A DNA stretch of 64,000 bases from Marinomonas maritima. Lineage in GTDB: Bacteria; Pseudomonadota; Gammaproteobacteria; Pseudomonadales; Marinomonadaceae. The stretch is from NCBI RefSeq assembly GCF_024435075.2, contig NZ_JAMZEG020000002.1, positions 434,001-498,000 on the forward strand, in the 5' to 3' direction. The first letter of the stretch is position 1. Each line of letters opens with the position of its first letter. The notes below the pieces were generated by a model that was not told the DNA's origin, ran no database searches, and saw only the letters and a program-made list of their open reading frames with translations. Of this stretch, positions 8,979-18,192 are shown piece by piece. The position numbers and the translations under genes are program-made.

Positions 8979-9971
8979 ATGCTTAATACCATTTCTTTAA
9001 AGTCTGTTCTTATTTGTGGTGCCGCGGCACTTACTATCGCTGGACAGGCTTACGCCTATGAACCAGCTCGAAGTGCAGAATGTATTGCACCAGCTAACCC
9101 AGGTGGTGGATGGGACTTTACTTGCCGTAGCGTTGGTAAAGTATTAGTCGACGAAGGTTACTTTAAGGGTAATGTTCAGACGGTTAACATGTCTGGCGCT
9201 GGTGGTGGTGTTGCTTTTGCCCACACAATCAGTAAACGCGACACGGACGATAATTTAATCGTTGCCGCTAGTACAGCGACAACCACTCGCCTTGCTCAAG
9301 GCCAATTTCCAGGTATGAATTCAGACCAAGTTAAGTGGGTTGGTACATTGGGCGCTGACTACGGCATCATTGCGGTAGGCAAAAATTCAAAATATACCTC
9401 TCTTAATCAAATTCTTGATGCCCTTAAGAAAGACCCAGGTGCGGTTAAATTCGCCGGTGGTAGTGCTTCTGGTGGTTGGGATCACTTGAAAGTATTGATG
9501 ACAGCGCAAAAAGCAAACGTTGAAGAACTGCCAAAAGTTCGTTACTTGGCGTTTAGCGGTGGCTCAGAAGCCTTGGTTCAAGTTGTTGGTGGTCACGTAG
9601 ATGCGTTCACTGGCGATATTTCTGAAGTTAAAGGTTTCATGGAGTCTGGTGACTTACGTGTTTTAGCCGTTCTTTCTGAAGAGCGTTTACCAGCACCGTT
9701 TGATTCTATTCCAACAGCAATGGAGCAGGGTATTGATTCTGTTGCTCCAAACTGGCGTGGATTTTACGTACCTGGTAACGCGAGCGCAGAGTCTTACGAT
9801 TGGTGGGTAGATACCATGAATGAGCTATACACAACGCAAGAATGGAAGGACATCATGACTAAAAACGGTTTGATGCCATTCCACAAATCTGGTGCTGATT
9901 TTACGCAATTTGTAAAAAATCAAACACTCGACATTAAAATATTATCTCAGGACATCGGTCTAATTAAATAA
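8979..9971 (+). CDS. tctC: Tripartite tricarboxylate transporter substrate-binding protein
   Basis: Periplasmic receptor of a tripartite tricarboxylate transport (TTT) system, 330 residues. A signal peptide of about 26 residues ends in AGQAYA before YEPARSAEC. The mature protein opens with CIAPANPGGGWDFTC, the usual TctC ligand-loop region, and contains KFAGGSASGGWDHLK and HVDAFTGDISEV, further conserved TTT segments. The start at 8979 has AGGAG seven bases upstream; an in-frame TTG at 8940 would place extra residues before the signal peptide. It heads tctC-tctB-tctA. The ligand is a carboxylate by family, its identity unknown. Confidence 0.92.
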   Translation: MLNTISLKSVLICGAAALTIAGQAYAYEPARSAECIAPANPGGGWDFTCRSVGKVLVDEGYFKGNVQTVNMSGAGGGVAFAHTISKRDTDDNLIVAASTATTTRLAQGQFPGMNSDQVKWVGTLGADYGIIAVGKNSKYTSLNQILDALKKDPGAVKFAGGSASGGWDHLKVLMTAQKANVEELPKVRYLAFSGGSEALVQVVGGHVDAFTGDISEVKGFMESGDLRVLAVLSEERLPAPFDSIPTAMEQGIDSVAPNWRGFYVPGNASAESYDWWVDTMNELYTTQEWKDIMTKNGLMPFHKSGADFTQFVKNQTLDIKILSQDIGLIK

Positions 9972-9987
9972 CCTCAGACCGCTTTTG

Positions 9988-10029
9988 GGAGGGGTCATTT
10001 GTTCTGATACAGTGGCCCCTCCTGTTTTT
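9988..10029 (+). terminator. Intra-operon attenuating hairpin between tctC and tctB
   Basis: GGAGGGGTCA (9988-9997) pairs with TGGCCCCTCC (10013-10022), including one G-U pair, then TGTTTTTA. It lies between the receptor gene and the membrane genes and would lower expression of the latter relative to the receptor. Confidence 0.75.
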
Positions 10030-10071
10030 ACCTAACTTCATCCTTATGATTCACTGACACGGAGCAGAGAC

Positions 10072-10512
10072 ATGCGTATTAACGATCGTGTGTTTGGCAT
10101 GCTGATGCTTATTCTTGCCGTAGTATACGGCTGGGAAGCAACAAAATTCCCCATTCCTTTTGGCGGGCACGAAAGTGTCGGACCTGAAACTTTTCCTATT
10201 ATTTTAGCCATCATTTTAGGTATTAGTTCTATCTATTTGATTGTTCGCCCCGATCCAGATGAGAAATGGTCGCCGACTGCCATGTTGATTGAACTTGGTG
10301 TTGTGGTTCTTTCTATGCTTGCTTTTGCATGGGCCATTGAACCGATTGGTTTTATGCCTGCTGCAGCGCTTGTTGTGAGCTTTTTAAGTTGGCGTATGGG
10401 GGCAAGTATATCGAAGAGTCTTATCACTGGTGTGACGAGCTCGGTTATTATCTTTTTCCTATTCAATAATGTGCTTGAACTAGCACTGCCTCTAGGTCTA
10501 TTGGAGTTTTAA
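10072..10512 (+). CDS. tctB: Tripartite tricarboxylate transporter small membrane subunit
   Basis: A 146-residue protein with four predicted membrane helices: near residues 8-25, 45-65, 80-100 and 115-140. It has the TctB-type opening RINDRVFGMLMLILAVVYGW followed by a periplasmic loop ending GPETFPIILAIILG. It forms the membrane complex with TctA, whose gene begins one base after this stop. The start ATG has a GGAGCAGAG ribosome site. Confidence 0.9.
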   Translation: MRINDRVFGMLMLILAVVYGWEATKFPIPFGGHESVGPETFPIILAIILGISSIYLIVRPDPDEKWSPTAMLIELGVVVLSMLAFAWAIEPIGFMPAAALVVSFLSWRMGASISKSLITGVTSSVIIFFLFNNVLELALPLGLLEF

Positions 10513-10513
10513 T

Positions 10514-12037
10514 ATGGATACTATGAGCTTATTAATGCAGGGCTTTGCGGTCGCATTAACGCCAGAAAGTATTATGTTTGCGGTTATTGGTGCCATATTA
10601 GGTACCTTAATTGGTGCTTTGCCCGGTCTTGGTCCCGCGAATGGTGTGGCTATTTTGATTCCCTTGGCGTTTAGCTTAGGTTTATCGCCAACATCGTCTC
10701 TTATTCTATTAACGTCTGTTTATGCGGGTGCCATGTATGGTGGTCGTATATCCTCTATCTTGCTAAACATTCCAGGTGATGAACCTGCCATGATGACCTG
10801 TTTAGACGGTTATCCTATGGCACTTAAAGGGAAAGCGGCTGAAGCCTTAGCGATCTCTGCGATTGCGTCCTTTATTGGTAGCCTTATTGCGACGATTGGT
10901 CTGGTTATTCTGGCTCCGATTCTGGCAAAATTTGCGCTGAAATTTGGTCCATCTGAATACTTTGCTTTGTTCGCACTTGCCTTTGCGACCTTAGGTGGTA
11001 TTACGGGCAAAAATCAGTTCAAAACCTTGATGGCCGCTGCCATTGGCCTGATGATTGCGACAATTGGTATCGACATTTCTACTGGCGTACAGCGCTTCAC
11101 TTATAACACGCTTGAATTGTTCGAAGGTGTTGATTTCATTATTGCCATTGTCGGCTTGTTTGCGATCAGTGAATTGTTGTTCTTCCTAGAGCGTCACGCA
11201 GGAGACGGGCTAAAACAAGTCGCAATCAACAAACTAAAACTGACACCAAGAGACATCATTCGAGTATTGCCAGCGTCTATCCGTGGCGCCGTACTGGGGT
11301 TCGTTGCCGGTGTATTACCGGGGGCTGGTGCGTCTTTAGGTAGTTTCATTAGTTACACGTTAGAAAAAAAGGTATCAGATAAAAACGGCACATTTGGTAA
11401 GGGCGACCCTCGTGGTGTTGCTGCACCAGAAGCGGGAAATAACGGTGCGGCATCAGGTGCGCTGGTTCCAATGTTAACGCTGGGTGTACCGGGCAGTGGT
11501 ACAACCGCCGTGCTATTGGCGATGTTGATCTCGTTGAATATTTCTCCGGGTCCAATGTTGTTCCAACAAAATGCAGATCTTGTTTGGGGTGTGATTGCAG
11601 CGATGTTCATTGGTAACCTTGTGTTGCTGCTATTGAACATTCCTATGGTTGGCATCTTTGTTAAATTGCTAAGTATTCCGCCAAAATACTTGATGCCAGT
11701 GGTGACCTTAATTGCGTCTGTGGGTATTTATTCTGTCAGCCACAGCGCATTAGATTTGTATTTCATGGTGGGTTTTGGTGTGCTGGGTTATATCTTCCGT
11801 AAAGTCGATATTCCATTGGTTCCTATTATTTTGGGCATGTTACTTGGGCCTGAAATGGAGAAGAGTCTTCGTCATGCATTAGTGCTTTCTGATGGTGATT
11901 GGAGTGTGCTGCTTAACAGTGGATTGAGCATGGGCCTTTGGACCGTTGCGTTTCTTGGTTTGATACTCCCTGTCATTGTTGGACCGATTGTTCGCGCTAA
12001 AATGAAGAGATCAAAAGAAGCTGTTAAAGACGTGTAA
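10514..12037 (+). CDS. tctA: Tripartite tricarboxylate transporter large permease subunit
   Basis: A 507-residue polytopic permease (about 12 helices) that uses the ion gradient to move a carboxylate delivered by TctC. The conserved TctA signatures are GALPGLGPANGVAILIPL near residue 35, YAGAMYGGRISSILLNIPGD near residue 76, and a second glycine-rich loop FVAGVLPGAGASLGSFISY plus GVPGSGTTAVLLAML in the second half. The length is standard for the family. It follows tctB by one base and is followed by a terminator before the two-component genes. Confidence 0.95.
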   Translation: MDTMSLLMQGFAVALTPESIMFAVIGAILGTLIGALPGLGPANGVAILIPLAFSLGLSPTSSLILLTSVYAGAMYGGRISSILLNIPGDEPAMMTCLDGYPMALKGKAAEALAISAIASFIGSLIATIGLVILAPILAKFALKFGPSEYFALFALAFATLGGITGKNQFKTLMAAAIGLMIATIGIDISTGVQRFTYNTLELFEGVDFIIAIVGLFAISELLFFLERHAGDGLKQVAINKLKLTPRDIIRVLPASIRGAVLGFVAGVLPGAGASLGSFISYTLEKKVSDKNGTFGKGDPRGVAAPEAGNNGAASGALVPMLTLGVPGSGTTAVLLAMLISLNISPGPMLFQQNADLVWGVIAAMFIGNLVLLLLNIPMVGIFVKLLSIPPKYLMPVVTLIASVGIYSVSHSALDLYFMVGFGVLGYIFRKVDIPLVPIILGMLLGPEMEKSLRHALVLSDGDWSVLLNSGLSMGLWTVAFLGLILPVIVGPIVRAKMKRSKEAVKDV

Positions 12038-12066
12038 GCCCTGCAATACTAAAGGCATAGTGATAA

Positions 12067-12108
12067 CAAAATTCGAGCAACGAGAGTCGCTCGAATTTTG
12101 TTGTTTTT
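12067..12108 (+). terminator. Terminator after tctCBA
   Basis: A 12-bp stem, CAAAATTCGAGC (12067-12078) with GCTCGAATTTTG (12089-12100), followed by TTGTTTTTA. It separates the transporter operon from the regulatory operon that starts at 12146. Confidence 0.82.
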
Positions 12109-12145
12109 ATGCTGAAAAATAAAAAAACATAATGGCTAAATATGT

Positions 12146-12829
12146 ATGCGAATTCTGGTGGTAGAAGATACTCAGGTCTTAGGGCAAGCGATCTGTGAGC
12201 GATTAACAAGCCTAGGACATGGCGTAGATTTGATCGGAGATGGTAAGCGTGCAGATGAGCTTCTTAAGTATCAAGCTGTGGATTTGATACTTCTAGACCT
12301 TAATCTGCCCGGCTTATCAGGATTGCAATTGTTGCAAAAACTGCGACAGCGTGATGATGATACTCCCGTTCTGATTTTAACCGCGCGCGATCAAATAGAA
12401 GATCGAATTCGGTTGTTAGATGAAGGCGCTGATGATTATCTAACTAAGCCATTTGATTTTGGTGAGTTGGAAGCACGCTGTAGAGCCTTATTGCGTCGCA
12501 AACAAGGCTATGCCACGAATATTACTGAACACGGAAATATCACGGTGAATCGTGACAGCCGACAGGTATTTATTGATGGCGAACTGACGGCTATTACCAA
12601 TCGAGAATTTCGTTTGCTGGAAATATTTCTCGGCCATCTAGGTCGAGTGTTGAGCAAAGATGAAATCACTGATCACTTATTTAATTTTAATGAAACACCG
12701 GGCCCTAATGCGATTGAACTGTATGTTGGCCGTTTACGAAAAAAAATGGTTAAGGGTGATTTAGCGATTAACACCCTAAGAGGAATTGGTTATGTGGCAG
12801 AAATCACTAAATCATCGAAACCTCAGTGA
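12146..12829 (+). CDS. tctD: OmpR-family response regulator, TctD-like
   Basis: A 227-residue two-domain regulator. The receiver domain (1-120) has the acidic pocket ED at 7-8, phosphoacceptor Asp in LILLDLNLPGLSG (about residue 51), the switch Thr in VLILTARD and the Lys in DDYLTKPFDFGEL. The winged-helix domain (about 130-222) has NREFRLLEIFLGHLGRVLSKDEI and the recognition region ending IELYVGRLRKKM. It is cotranscribed with a TctE-like kinase (overlapping by 38 bases) and lies right after tctCBA, so it very likely activates that operon. The gene symbol is assigned by context and family. Confidence 0.88.
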   Translation: MRILVVEDTQVLGQAICERLTSLGHGVDLIGDGKRADELLKYQAVDLILLDLNLPGLSGLQLLQKLRQRDDDTPVLILTARDQIEDRIRLLDEGADDYLTKPFDFGELEARCRALLRRKQGYATNITEHGNITVNRDSRQVFIDGELTAITNREFRLLEIFLGHLGRVLSKDEITDHLFNFNETPGPNAIELYVGRLRKKMVKGDLAINTLRGIGYVAEITKSSKPQ

Positions 12830-14270
12830 AGAGGAAGAAAGAAACGCCTTAAGAAAAGCGCCGTCACTGCGCTTTCGTTTTATTGTCGGTGGGGTGTTGG
12901 TTATTGGCATTATTGCCAGTTTGGCCATCAATTTGATTTTTGATTACAGCCAAAAGCTGGCCGATTTATCCTATGATCGCTTATTGCGCAGTGCTTTGCT
13001 GCAAATGGACGAAAATGTCGGCTTAATACGTAACGAAGTGAGTATCGATATCCCGTGGTCGGCGTTTGCTACCTTGGCGCAAGCAGAAGAAGACCGAGTT
13101 TTTTATAAGGTCGAAAGTTTAGAGCAGGGGTTTATTACTGGCTATCAAGACCTTAATAGCATGCCGCCTAAACCACCGGTGTTAGATCAAATACAATTCT
13201 ATAATCAAGAGTATTCTGGTGAATTGGTACGTTTTGCTTGGGTTGAACGCTATCTTACGGATCCAGAAACAGCACAAACCGTGCGTATTGTGTTGGGTCA
13301 AACGCGTTTATCAAGAGAAGAAATGGCGTCCGCTGTAACGCAAAAAGCCGTTGAAGTGGTTGTGTTTATTGCCTTGGTTGCGATCACCTTGATCATCATT
13401 GGTAGCCATCTTGTACTACGACCTTTGCATCGAATCGAGCGGGCGTTAGAAGAACGAGTCATGGGGGATTTAACGCCGATAGACATTAATACGCCGAAAG
13501 AAACGCATCACCTTAAAGTTGCCATTAACCACTTCATGGCACGACTTCAAACTAACTTAGAGCAACTCGAAAACTATACGGCGGACGCGGCTCATCAATT
13601 ACGTACGCCATTAGCAAGCTTGAAAGCACTGGCAGAAAATGCACGAGACAACACATCAGTCCATAATACTTCCCCTGAACAGCAATATCAGACGCTAGAA
13701 AACATCGTTAAACAATGTGATACCTTGAGTCAAACGGTGACCTTGTTGCTTAATCAAGCGGTGGTCTCTCATCGCTTGCAAACACACCGATTGGAGCCTA
13801 TTGATCTATTGGAGCCGATTAAAGCGTCGTGTCGAGAGCAGGCGGTGACGGCCTTGCATCAAGGTGTGCATCTTTCTTTAGATTGTGAATTGCAAAAAAC
13901 CTTGATATTGGGCGACAGCTTTTCGATTCAGCAAATGATGCAAAATTTAATCGAAAATGCCGTGCGCTATAGTGGGCTAGGTGTTGAACACGCCACCGAA
14001 GTGATAGTCCAAGTGAATGAGTTCGAACGCTTTTATCGTATAAAAGTGATCGACTACGGCGGCGGTATTCCAGACATAGAAAAAGAGCGGGTATTTGAGC
14101 GTTTTTATCGAGGGCGCTATGACATTGCTGGCAGCGGTGTTGGCTTGGCAATGGTAAAAGACATTGTTGATCATCACTCTGCCAGAATCCAAATACTGGA
14201 TACAGAGCCAAAAGGCACCACGTTTCAGGTGGACTTTGCTAAATTTACGTTAAATAAGGGCACAACATGA
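12792..14270 (+). CDS. tctE: TctE-like sensor histidine kinase
   Basis: A 492-residue membrane kinase. A helix near residues 28-48 (FRFIVGGVLVIGIIASLAIN) starts a periplasmic sensor of about 140 residues of the 2CSK_N type. A second helix (VVVFIALVAITLIIIG) leads to a HAMP-like linker. The H box is TADAAHQLRTPLASLKAL with the phosphorylated His, the N box is MMQNLIENAVRYS, the G1 box DYGGGIPD and the G2 box GSGVGLAMVKDI. The ATG at 12792 is chosen because AAGAGGAA lies about 8 bases upstream; it overlaps the regulator gene by 38 bases. It overlaps the next gene by 4 bases (ATGA), so the three genes are translationally coupled. Confidence 0.9.
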   Translation: MWQKSLNHRNLSEEEERNALRKAPSLRFRFIVGGVLVIGIIASLAINLIFDYSQKLADLSYDRLLRSALLQMDENVGLIRNEVSIDIPWSAFATLAQAEEDRVFYKVESLEQGFITGYQDLNSMPPKPPVLDQIQFYNQEYSGELVRFAWVERYLTDPETAQTVRIVLGQTRLSREEMASAVTQKAVEVVVFIALVAITLIIIGSHLVLRPLHRIERALEERVMGDLTPIDINTPKETHHLKVAINHFMARLQTNLEQLENYTADAAHQLRTPLASLKALAENARDNTSVHNTSPEQQYQTLENIVKQCDTLSQTVTLLLNQAVVSHRLQTHRLEPIDLLEPIKASCREQAVTALHQGVHLSLDCELQKTLILGDSFSIQQMMQNLIENAVRYSGLGVEHATEVIVQVNEFERFYRIKVIDYGGGIPDIEKERVFERFYRGRYDIAGSGVGLAMVKDIVDHHSARIQILDTEPKGTTFQVDFAKFTLNKGTT

Positions 14271-15331
14271 AGCGGTTTTTTTTCTGCATGAGCCTAATGC
14301 TAAGTGTCAGTGGCGCTAAATTATGGGCCGAGGAACCGGTATGGTTTGGTAAAGAGGATGCGTTGCGTGTTTTATATATTAATTCCGCGATGGATTTGGC
14401 ATCCTTTGAGCCGATTTTAACCGACTTTGTTGCTCTCCATCCTGATATTCGAGTGGCCTATCGAGACGTAAATACATTGGAATTGTATTACCAAACGATC
14501 AAGGAGCAAAAAAAACCACAAGCCAGTTTAGTTGTTAGCAGTGCCATGGATTTGCATCTTAAATTAGTCAACGATGGTTATGCACAAACCTACCAATCTA
14601 GTTTTACCGATCGCTTGCCTGAAAATTTTAAATGGCGAAACCAGTTGTTTGCATTTTCGCTGGAACCCATTGTCATGTTGGTCAATAAAAAAGCCTTTCC
14701 GGGCAATTTGCCAGAAGATCGGCAGTCATTATTGCAAACGATTCGACAGAATGAAAAAGCCGTAACTAAGCGCATTGGTACCTACGATATCCGAAAAAGT
14801 GGCGTGGGCTACTTACTCGCAAGCCAAGATGCGCGCCAAGCTGATGTGACATGGGGGCGGTTATTGGAGGCTTTTGGCAGTCACGATATACAAACCTATT
14901 GCTGCACTCATGAGATTATCGACGATGTTGCGTCAGGTAAATTGGTATTGGGTTATAACCTGCTCGGTTCTTACGCATCACAAAGGGCGCGAGATGACGA
15001 TAGACTAAAAATGATTCTGCCAAAGGATTATACCCTGATGCTGATGCGTGTGGCTTTGATTCCTAAAAGTGCGCCAAATTCAGAAGATGCCGGTATTTTT
15101 TTAGATTATTTATTATCCGACAAAGCGCAAGGAATGATGCAAACGCAAGGCTTGTTGTTTCCAATTCGTCCCGATTTAAATAACCCTAATGATCCTTATG
15201 TCGTTAATGCACCAGGACCAACAGGTGTGATTGAATTGGATCAGCAGCTATTGGTTGGGCGCGATTATGCCAAGCAAAAACGCTTCATTCGTAACTGGGA
15301 AATGGCGCTAGAAATCAGCGAGGATGATTAG
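14267..15331 (+). CDS. Orphan periplasmic solute-binding protein coupled to TctDE
   Basis: A 354-residue ABC-type extracellular solute-binding protein with a signal peptide (MKRFFFCMSLMLSVSG, cleaved near AKLWA-EEP). It resembles the iron/2-aminoethylphosphonate receptor fold: an LRVLYINSAMD opening, then LVVSSAMDLHLKLVNDGYA, and LPKDYTLMLMRVALIPKSAPN in the second lobe. No ABC permease or ATPase gene lies beside it. Its ATGA overlap with the histidine kinase suggests a sensory role: a ligand-loaded receptor touching the kinase periplasmic domain. That role is inference. It converges on the AraC gene, overlapping it by 17 bases. Confidence 0.8.
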   Translation: MKRFFFCMSLMLSVSGAKLWAEEPVWFGKEDALRVLYINSAMDLASFEPILTDFVALHPDIRVAYRDVNTLELYYQTIKEQKKPQASLVVSSAMDLHLKLVNDGYAQTYQSSFTDRLPENFKWRNQLFAFSLEPIVMLVNKKAFPGNLPEDRQSLLQTIRQNEKAVTKRIGTYDIRKSGVGYLLASQDARQADVTWGRLLEAFGSHDIQTYCCTHEIIDDVASGKLVLGYNLLGSYASQRARDDDRLKMILPKDYTLMLMRVALIPKSAPNSEDAGIFLDYLLSDKAQGMMQTQGLLFPIRPDLNNPNDPYVVNAPGPTGVIELDQQLLVGRDYAKQKRFIRNWEMALEISEDD

Positions 15332-16043
15332 CTCTGTAGCGTCCAGGCGAGATTTGATACTGTTTAGTGAATAAGCGTACGAGGGTGCTGGCGTTGCTTA
15401 TTCCTACTTTGTGAGCAATATCGTCCAAGCTTTTGTTTGTCGACGATAACCATATTTTTACCTCGCTTAGGCGACGTTGTAATACGTATTGCTTTGGGGT
15501 CATACCTAAATGACGCTTAAACAAAACGGCCAATTGGCTTGGGCTTAAATGAACCTCCGACGCCAACTTTGCTAAGTGCCATGATTCTTCAAAGTGGTGG
15601 TCGAGCAACTGTTTTGCTTTTGCTAAACGAACGTCGGCTTTGATGATTCTCTCTTGAGGAATTGGCAATAAATGTTCGAGTAAGTTAAGCGCTTGATGTG
15701 TTTTTAAACGGTTACTTGTGTCGCTTACCAAGCTTGATAAAAAAGGCAAATAGGCCTGAGCTTGCGGTGTTAAGTCGATAAAACTGAATTCGCTTTCAAT
15801 CTTGCTGTCCCAAATAGGCAGGGCGTTAAGCACCAAGCAGCGATTATCTTCTTGCGCTAAATGGGTATGTGTTTGGCTGGTGGAAATAAAACAGGCTTGG
15901 CCAAATTGTACGGTTTGTTGTTTATTCTCAACGTCTAAAATCAGACGCCCAGAAAGTGGCAATACAATTTGAGTATGATTATGCAAATGCGCGTTAGCGG
16001 TGTTTTGATAGGAAATCACTTCGATTGAGTCGCGCACGGCCAT
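15315..16043 (-). CDS. AraC-family transcriptional regulator with cupin-type sensor domain
   Basis: A 242-residue regulator. Residues 10-90 form an AraC_binding/cupin-like beta domain with an HLHNHTQIVLPLSGRLILDV opening. Residues 140-240 hold the double helix-turn-helix: HLAKLASEVHLSPSQLAVLFKRH in the first and LDDIAHKVGISNASTLVRLF in the second, followed by PGRYR. It starts at 16043 with AAGGA just upstream. It is divergent from the cupredoxin-DUF3034-globin operon and may control it; the convergent neighbour suggests no operon on its 3-prime side. Confidence 0.85.
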   Translation of the reverse strand: MAVRDSIEVISYQNTANAHLHNHTQIVLPLSGRLILDVENKQQTVQFGQACFISTSQTHTHLAQEDNRCLVLNALPIWDSKIESEFSFIDLTPQAQAYLPFLSSLVSDTSNRLKTHQALNLLEHLLPIPQERIIKADVRLAKAKQLLDHHFEESWHLAKLASEVHLSPSQLAVLFKRHLGMTPKQYVLQRRLSEVKIWLSSTNKSLDDIAHKVGISNASTLVRLFTKQYQISPGRYRANHPR

Positions 16044-16162
16044 TGTTCCTTGTCATATATTTATCGATTAATAGATAATCGTGTTACAGAAAGTATCATG
16101 ATTTTATAACTACTTTGCTGTCATTATGACTTAAAAGAAATTGAATGAAATCAAAAGGAAAT

Positions 16163-16789
16163 ATGATGCGTTATTTGATCGCTCTAATGTGTTTTTTTAC
16201 CTTTCAAAATGTCTATGCTGACATGACATTAACCATCATGGATCAAGATAATAAACCGGTCTCTGATGCGGTCATACTGTTATCTAAAGAATCCGTGAGC
16301 ACTCCTGATGCCGTCGCGATAATGGATCAAATTGATGAATCCTTTGTACCGCGTGTTTTGGTTATTCAAAAAGGCCAATATGTTAACTTCCCTAACAGTG
16401 ATGACATTCGACATCACGTCTACAGTTTTTCTAAACCGAAAGCCTTCGAGATTAAACTCTACAAGGGGTCAGAGATTCCGCCGATAGCATTCGATAAACC
16501 GGGGCTGGTAGTGTTGGGCTGTAACATACACGACGATATGATTGGTTATATTATCGTCGCTGACAATAGTTATGTGATAAAAACCGATAAAGACGGCAAA
16601 GCCAGCTTACCTGTTAAACAAGGTGACACAGTCACGCTATGGAGTGAAAGGTTTATCGAGGGTGTTAATACCACAAAACAAATCAACATCACGAATGACA
16701 CAGAGCAAAGTCTCTCTCTAGAGTTTTTGCCGCCCATTGAAATAATGGGTCACTCAATGGGGTACGGTTTTGGAAAAAAACAATGGTAA
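16163..16789 (+). CDS. Periplasmic cupredoxin-like protein (methylamine utilization-type)
   Basis: A 208-residue exported protein. The signal peptide MRYLIALMCFFTFQNVYA ends before DMTLTI. A plastocyanin-like domain (about 70-130) shows copper-ligand candidates in SDDIRHHVYSF (His) and LGCNIHDDMIGYI (Cys and His), with a Met two residues later. The domain after it looks like a carboxypeptidase-regulatory-like beta sandwich. I chose 16163 because AAAAGGAA lies just upstream; an ATG at 16145 has no ribosome site. It heads an operon with DUF3034 and a haemoglobin-like lipoprotein, suggesting a periplasmic metal or gas-related role. Confidence 0.78.
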   Translation: MMRYLIALMCFFTFQNVYADMTLTIMDQDNKPVSDAVILLSKESVSTPDAVAIMDQIDESFVPRVLVIQKGQYVNFPNSDDIRHHVYSFSKPKAFEIKLYKGSEIPPIAFDKPGLVVLGCNIHDDMIGYIIVADNSYVIKTDKDGKASLPVKQGDTVTLWSERFIEGVNTTKQINITNDTEQSLSLEFLPPIEIMGHSMGYGFGKKQW

Positions 16790-16875
16790 ATCCGGTGGGC
16801 GTCATTGTATAAAAGAGTCATTAAAAAGAACGCTAAAACGTAATATGAAAGAAACGCTATAAAAGTAGGAACGTG

Positions 16876-17748
16876 ATGAATAAAGTAATAATCAAAGTAC
16901 TAGGCGTCAGCGGTGGACTGATGTGCGCACTTCCTGTTCTGGCCTCTGATGGCAAGCTTCTTGCCACAGCGGGGCTTTCACAACTAGAAGGCAGCGGTGG
17001 TGGTGGACTTGTTCCTTGGGCCACATTGGCGGGGTACGATAGCCAAGACGACATTGCAGCGTCGGCTTTTATGACCGATGTAAACGTCACCGATTATCGA
17101 CTCACGTCAATCGGCGCGGCCGCCAGTTTTTACGATCGAGTCGAGCTTAGTTACGCTCAGCAAACGTTTAACTTACCCGCATCTTTGATTACTGGATTAA
17201 GTCTTAAGTCAGGTGAAATCAAACAAGATATTCTCGGTGTAAAAGTGCGGTTATACGGTGATGCCGTATATTCCACTTACCCTCAAGTCAGCGTTGGTTT
17301 ACAACACAAACAGTTAGACAGCGACTTTATTGCTTCTTACCTTGGTGCAAAAGACGACAGTGGTACGGATTTCTATGTTGCTGCGACCAAAGTGCATTTA
17401 GCCGCTGTGGCTGGTTATAACCTCGTGTGGAACCTTACCGCTCGCGCTACCAAGGCCAATGAAATGGGCTTGTTGGGTTATGGTGGTCCAGATAACAATG
17501 ACTATCAAGTCATGTTAGAAGGCAGCGTAGGGATGTTGCTATCGCCTAAATGGGTGGTTGGCATGGAGTATCGTCAAAAACCGAACAATCTATCAAGTGT
17601 GGAAGAAGACGATTGGACCGATGTTTTTGTCAGCTACCTTCCCAATAAGAACTTCAATATCACCGCGGCTTATGCTGACTTGGGCACAGTTGCTACGAAG
17701 AAAGACCAAAAAGGCATCTATTTATCAATGACGGGGTACTTATGGTAA
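16876..17748 (+). CDS. DUF3034 family exported protein
   Basis: A 290-residue protein I recognise as DUF3034. The signal peptide ends near ALPVLA-SDGKLLATAGLSQLEGSGGGGLVPWATLAGY, and this glycine-rich stretch is the family hallmark. The remainder is rich in alternating aromatic and polar strands (DYRLTSIGAAASFYDRVELSY) with a terminal Trp, which fits an outer-membrane beta-barrel; that is inference. ATG at 16876 is chosen over a GTG at 16873. The last 7 bases overlap the globin gene. Confidence 0.8.
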   Translation: MNKVIIKVLGVSGGLMCALPVLASDGKLLATAGLSQLEGSGGGGLVPWATLAGYDSQDDIAASAFMTDVNVTDYRLTSIGAAASFYDRVELSYAQQTFNLPASLITGLSLKSGEIKQDILGVKVRLYGDAVYSTYPQVSVGLQHKQLDSDFIASYLGAKDDSGTDFYVAATKVHLAAVAGYNLVWNLTARATKANEMGLLGYGGPDNNDYQVMLEGSVGMLLSPKWVVGMEYRQKPNNLSSVEEDDWTDVFVSYLPNKNFNITAAYADLGTVATKKDQKGIYLSMTGYLW

Positions 17749-18173
17749 CGCTCATAAAAACATCACTTTTGGCTTTATGTTTATTCTTAGTGGCTTGTGC
17801 AACGCCATCTAAAGCGCCAGAAAGCCTGTACGAAGAAATCGGCGGACAAGCAACGGTAGAAGCCATTACCAATAACTTCATCAATGAAGTTAGCTTCAAC
17901 GAAACCATTTATCGTTACTTTGAAAAAACCAATATCAAGCGCTTTCGCGAAAAATTCATCGAGCACTTTTGCGTCAGCACCGGCGGCCCTTGCACTTACA
18001 CCGGCGATACCATGCTGAAAGTTCATCAAGGCCAAAAGATCAACGAAACCGACTTTAACACCACCGTCGATTTATTGGTCAGCGCCATGGCAAAAGCCGG
18101 CTTAACCTACCCGCAACAAAATCGAGTACTGAAAGTACTCGCCCCAATGCGCAGCGATATGATCTACAAATAA
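17742..18173 (+). CDS. Lipoprotein group 1 truncated haemoglobin
   Basis: A 143-residue truncated globin carrying its own lipoprotein signal: lipobox LVAC at residues 16-19 predicts lipid attachment at Cys19 and location at the inner face of a membrane in the periplasm. The globin part begins SLYEEIGGQATVEAI and has the group 1 landmarks CVSTGGPCTYTGDTM and the proximal His in KVHQGQKINETDF. Cytoplasmic truncated globins are common; exported lipoprotein ones are less so. It overlaps the DUF3034 gene by 7 bases with a GGGG ribosome site inside that gene, so expression is coupled. Oxygen or NO handling is family knowledge; the role here is unknown. Confidence 0.88.
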   Translation: MVTLIKTSLLALCLFLVACATPSKAPESLYEEIGGQATVEAITNNFINEVSFNETIYRYFEKTNIKRFREKFIEHFCVSTGGPCTYTGDTMLKVHQGQKINETDFNTTVDLLVSAMAKAGLTYPQQNRVLKVLAPMRSDMIYK

Positions 18174-18192
18174 TGCTTTATTGAGCGCGATA

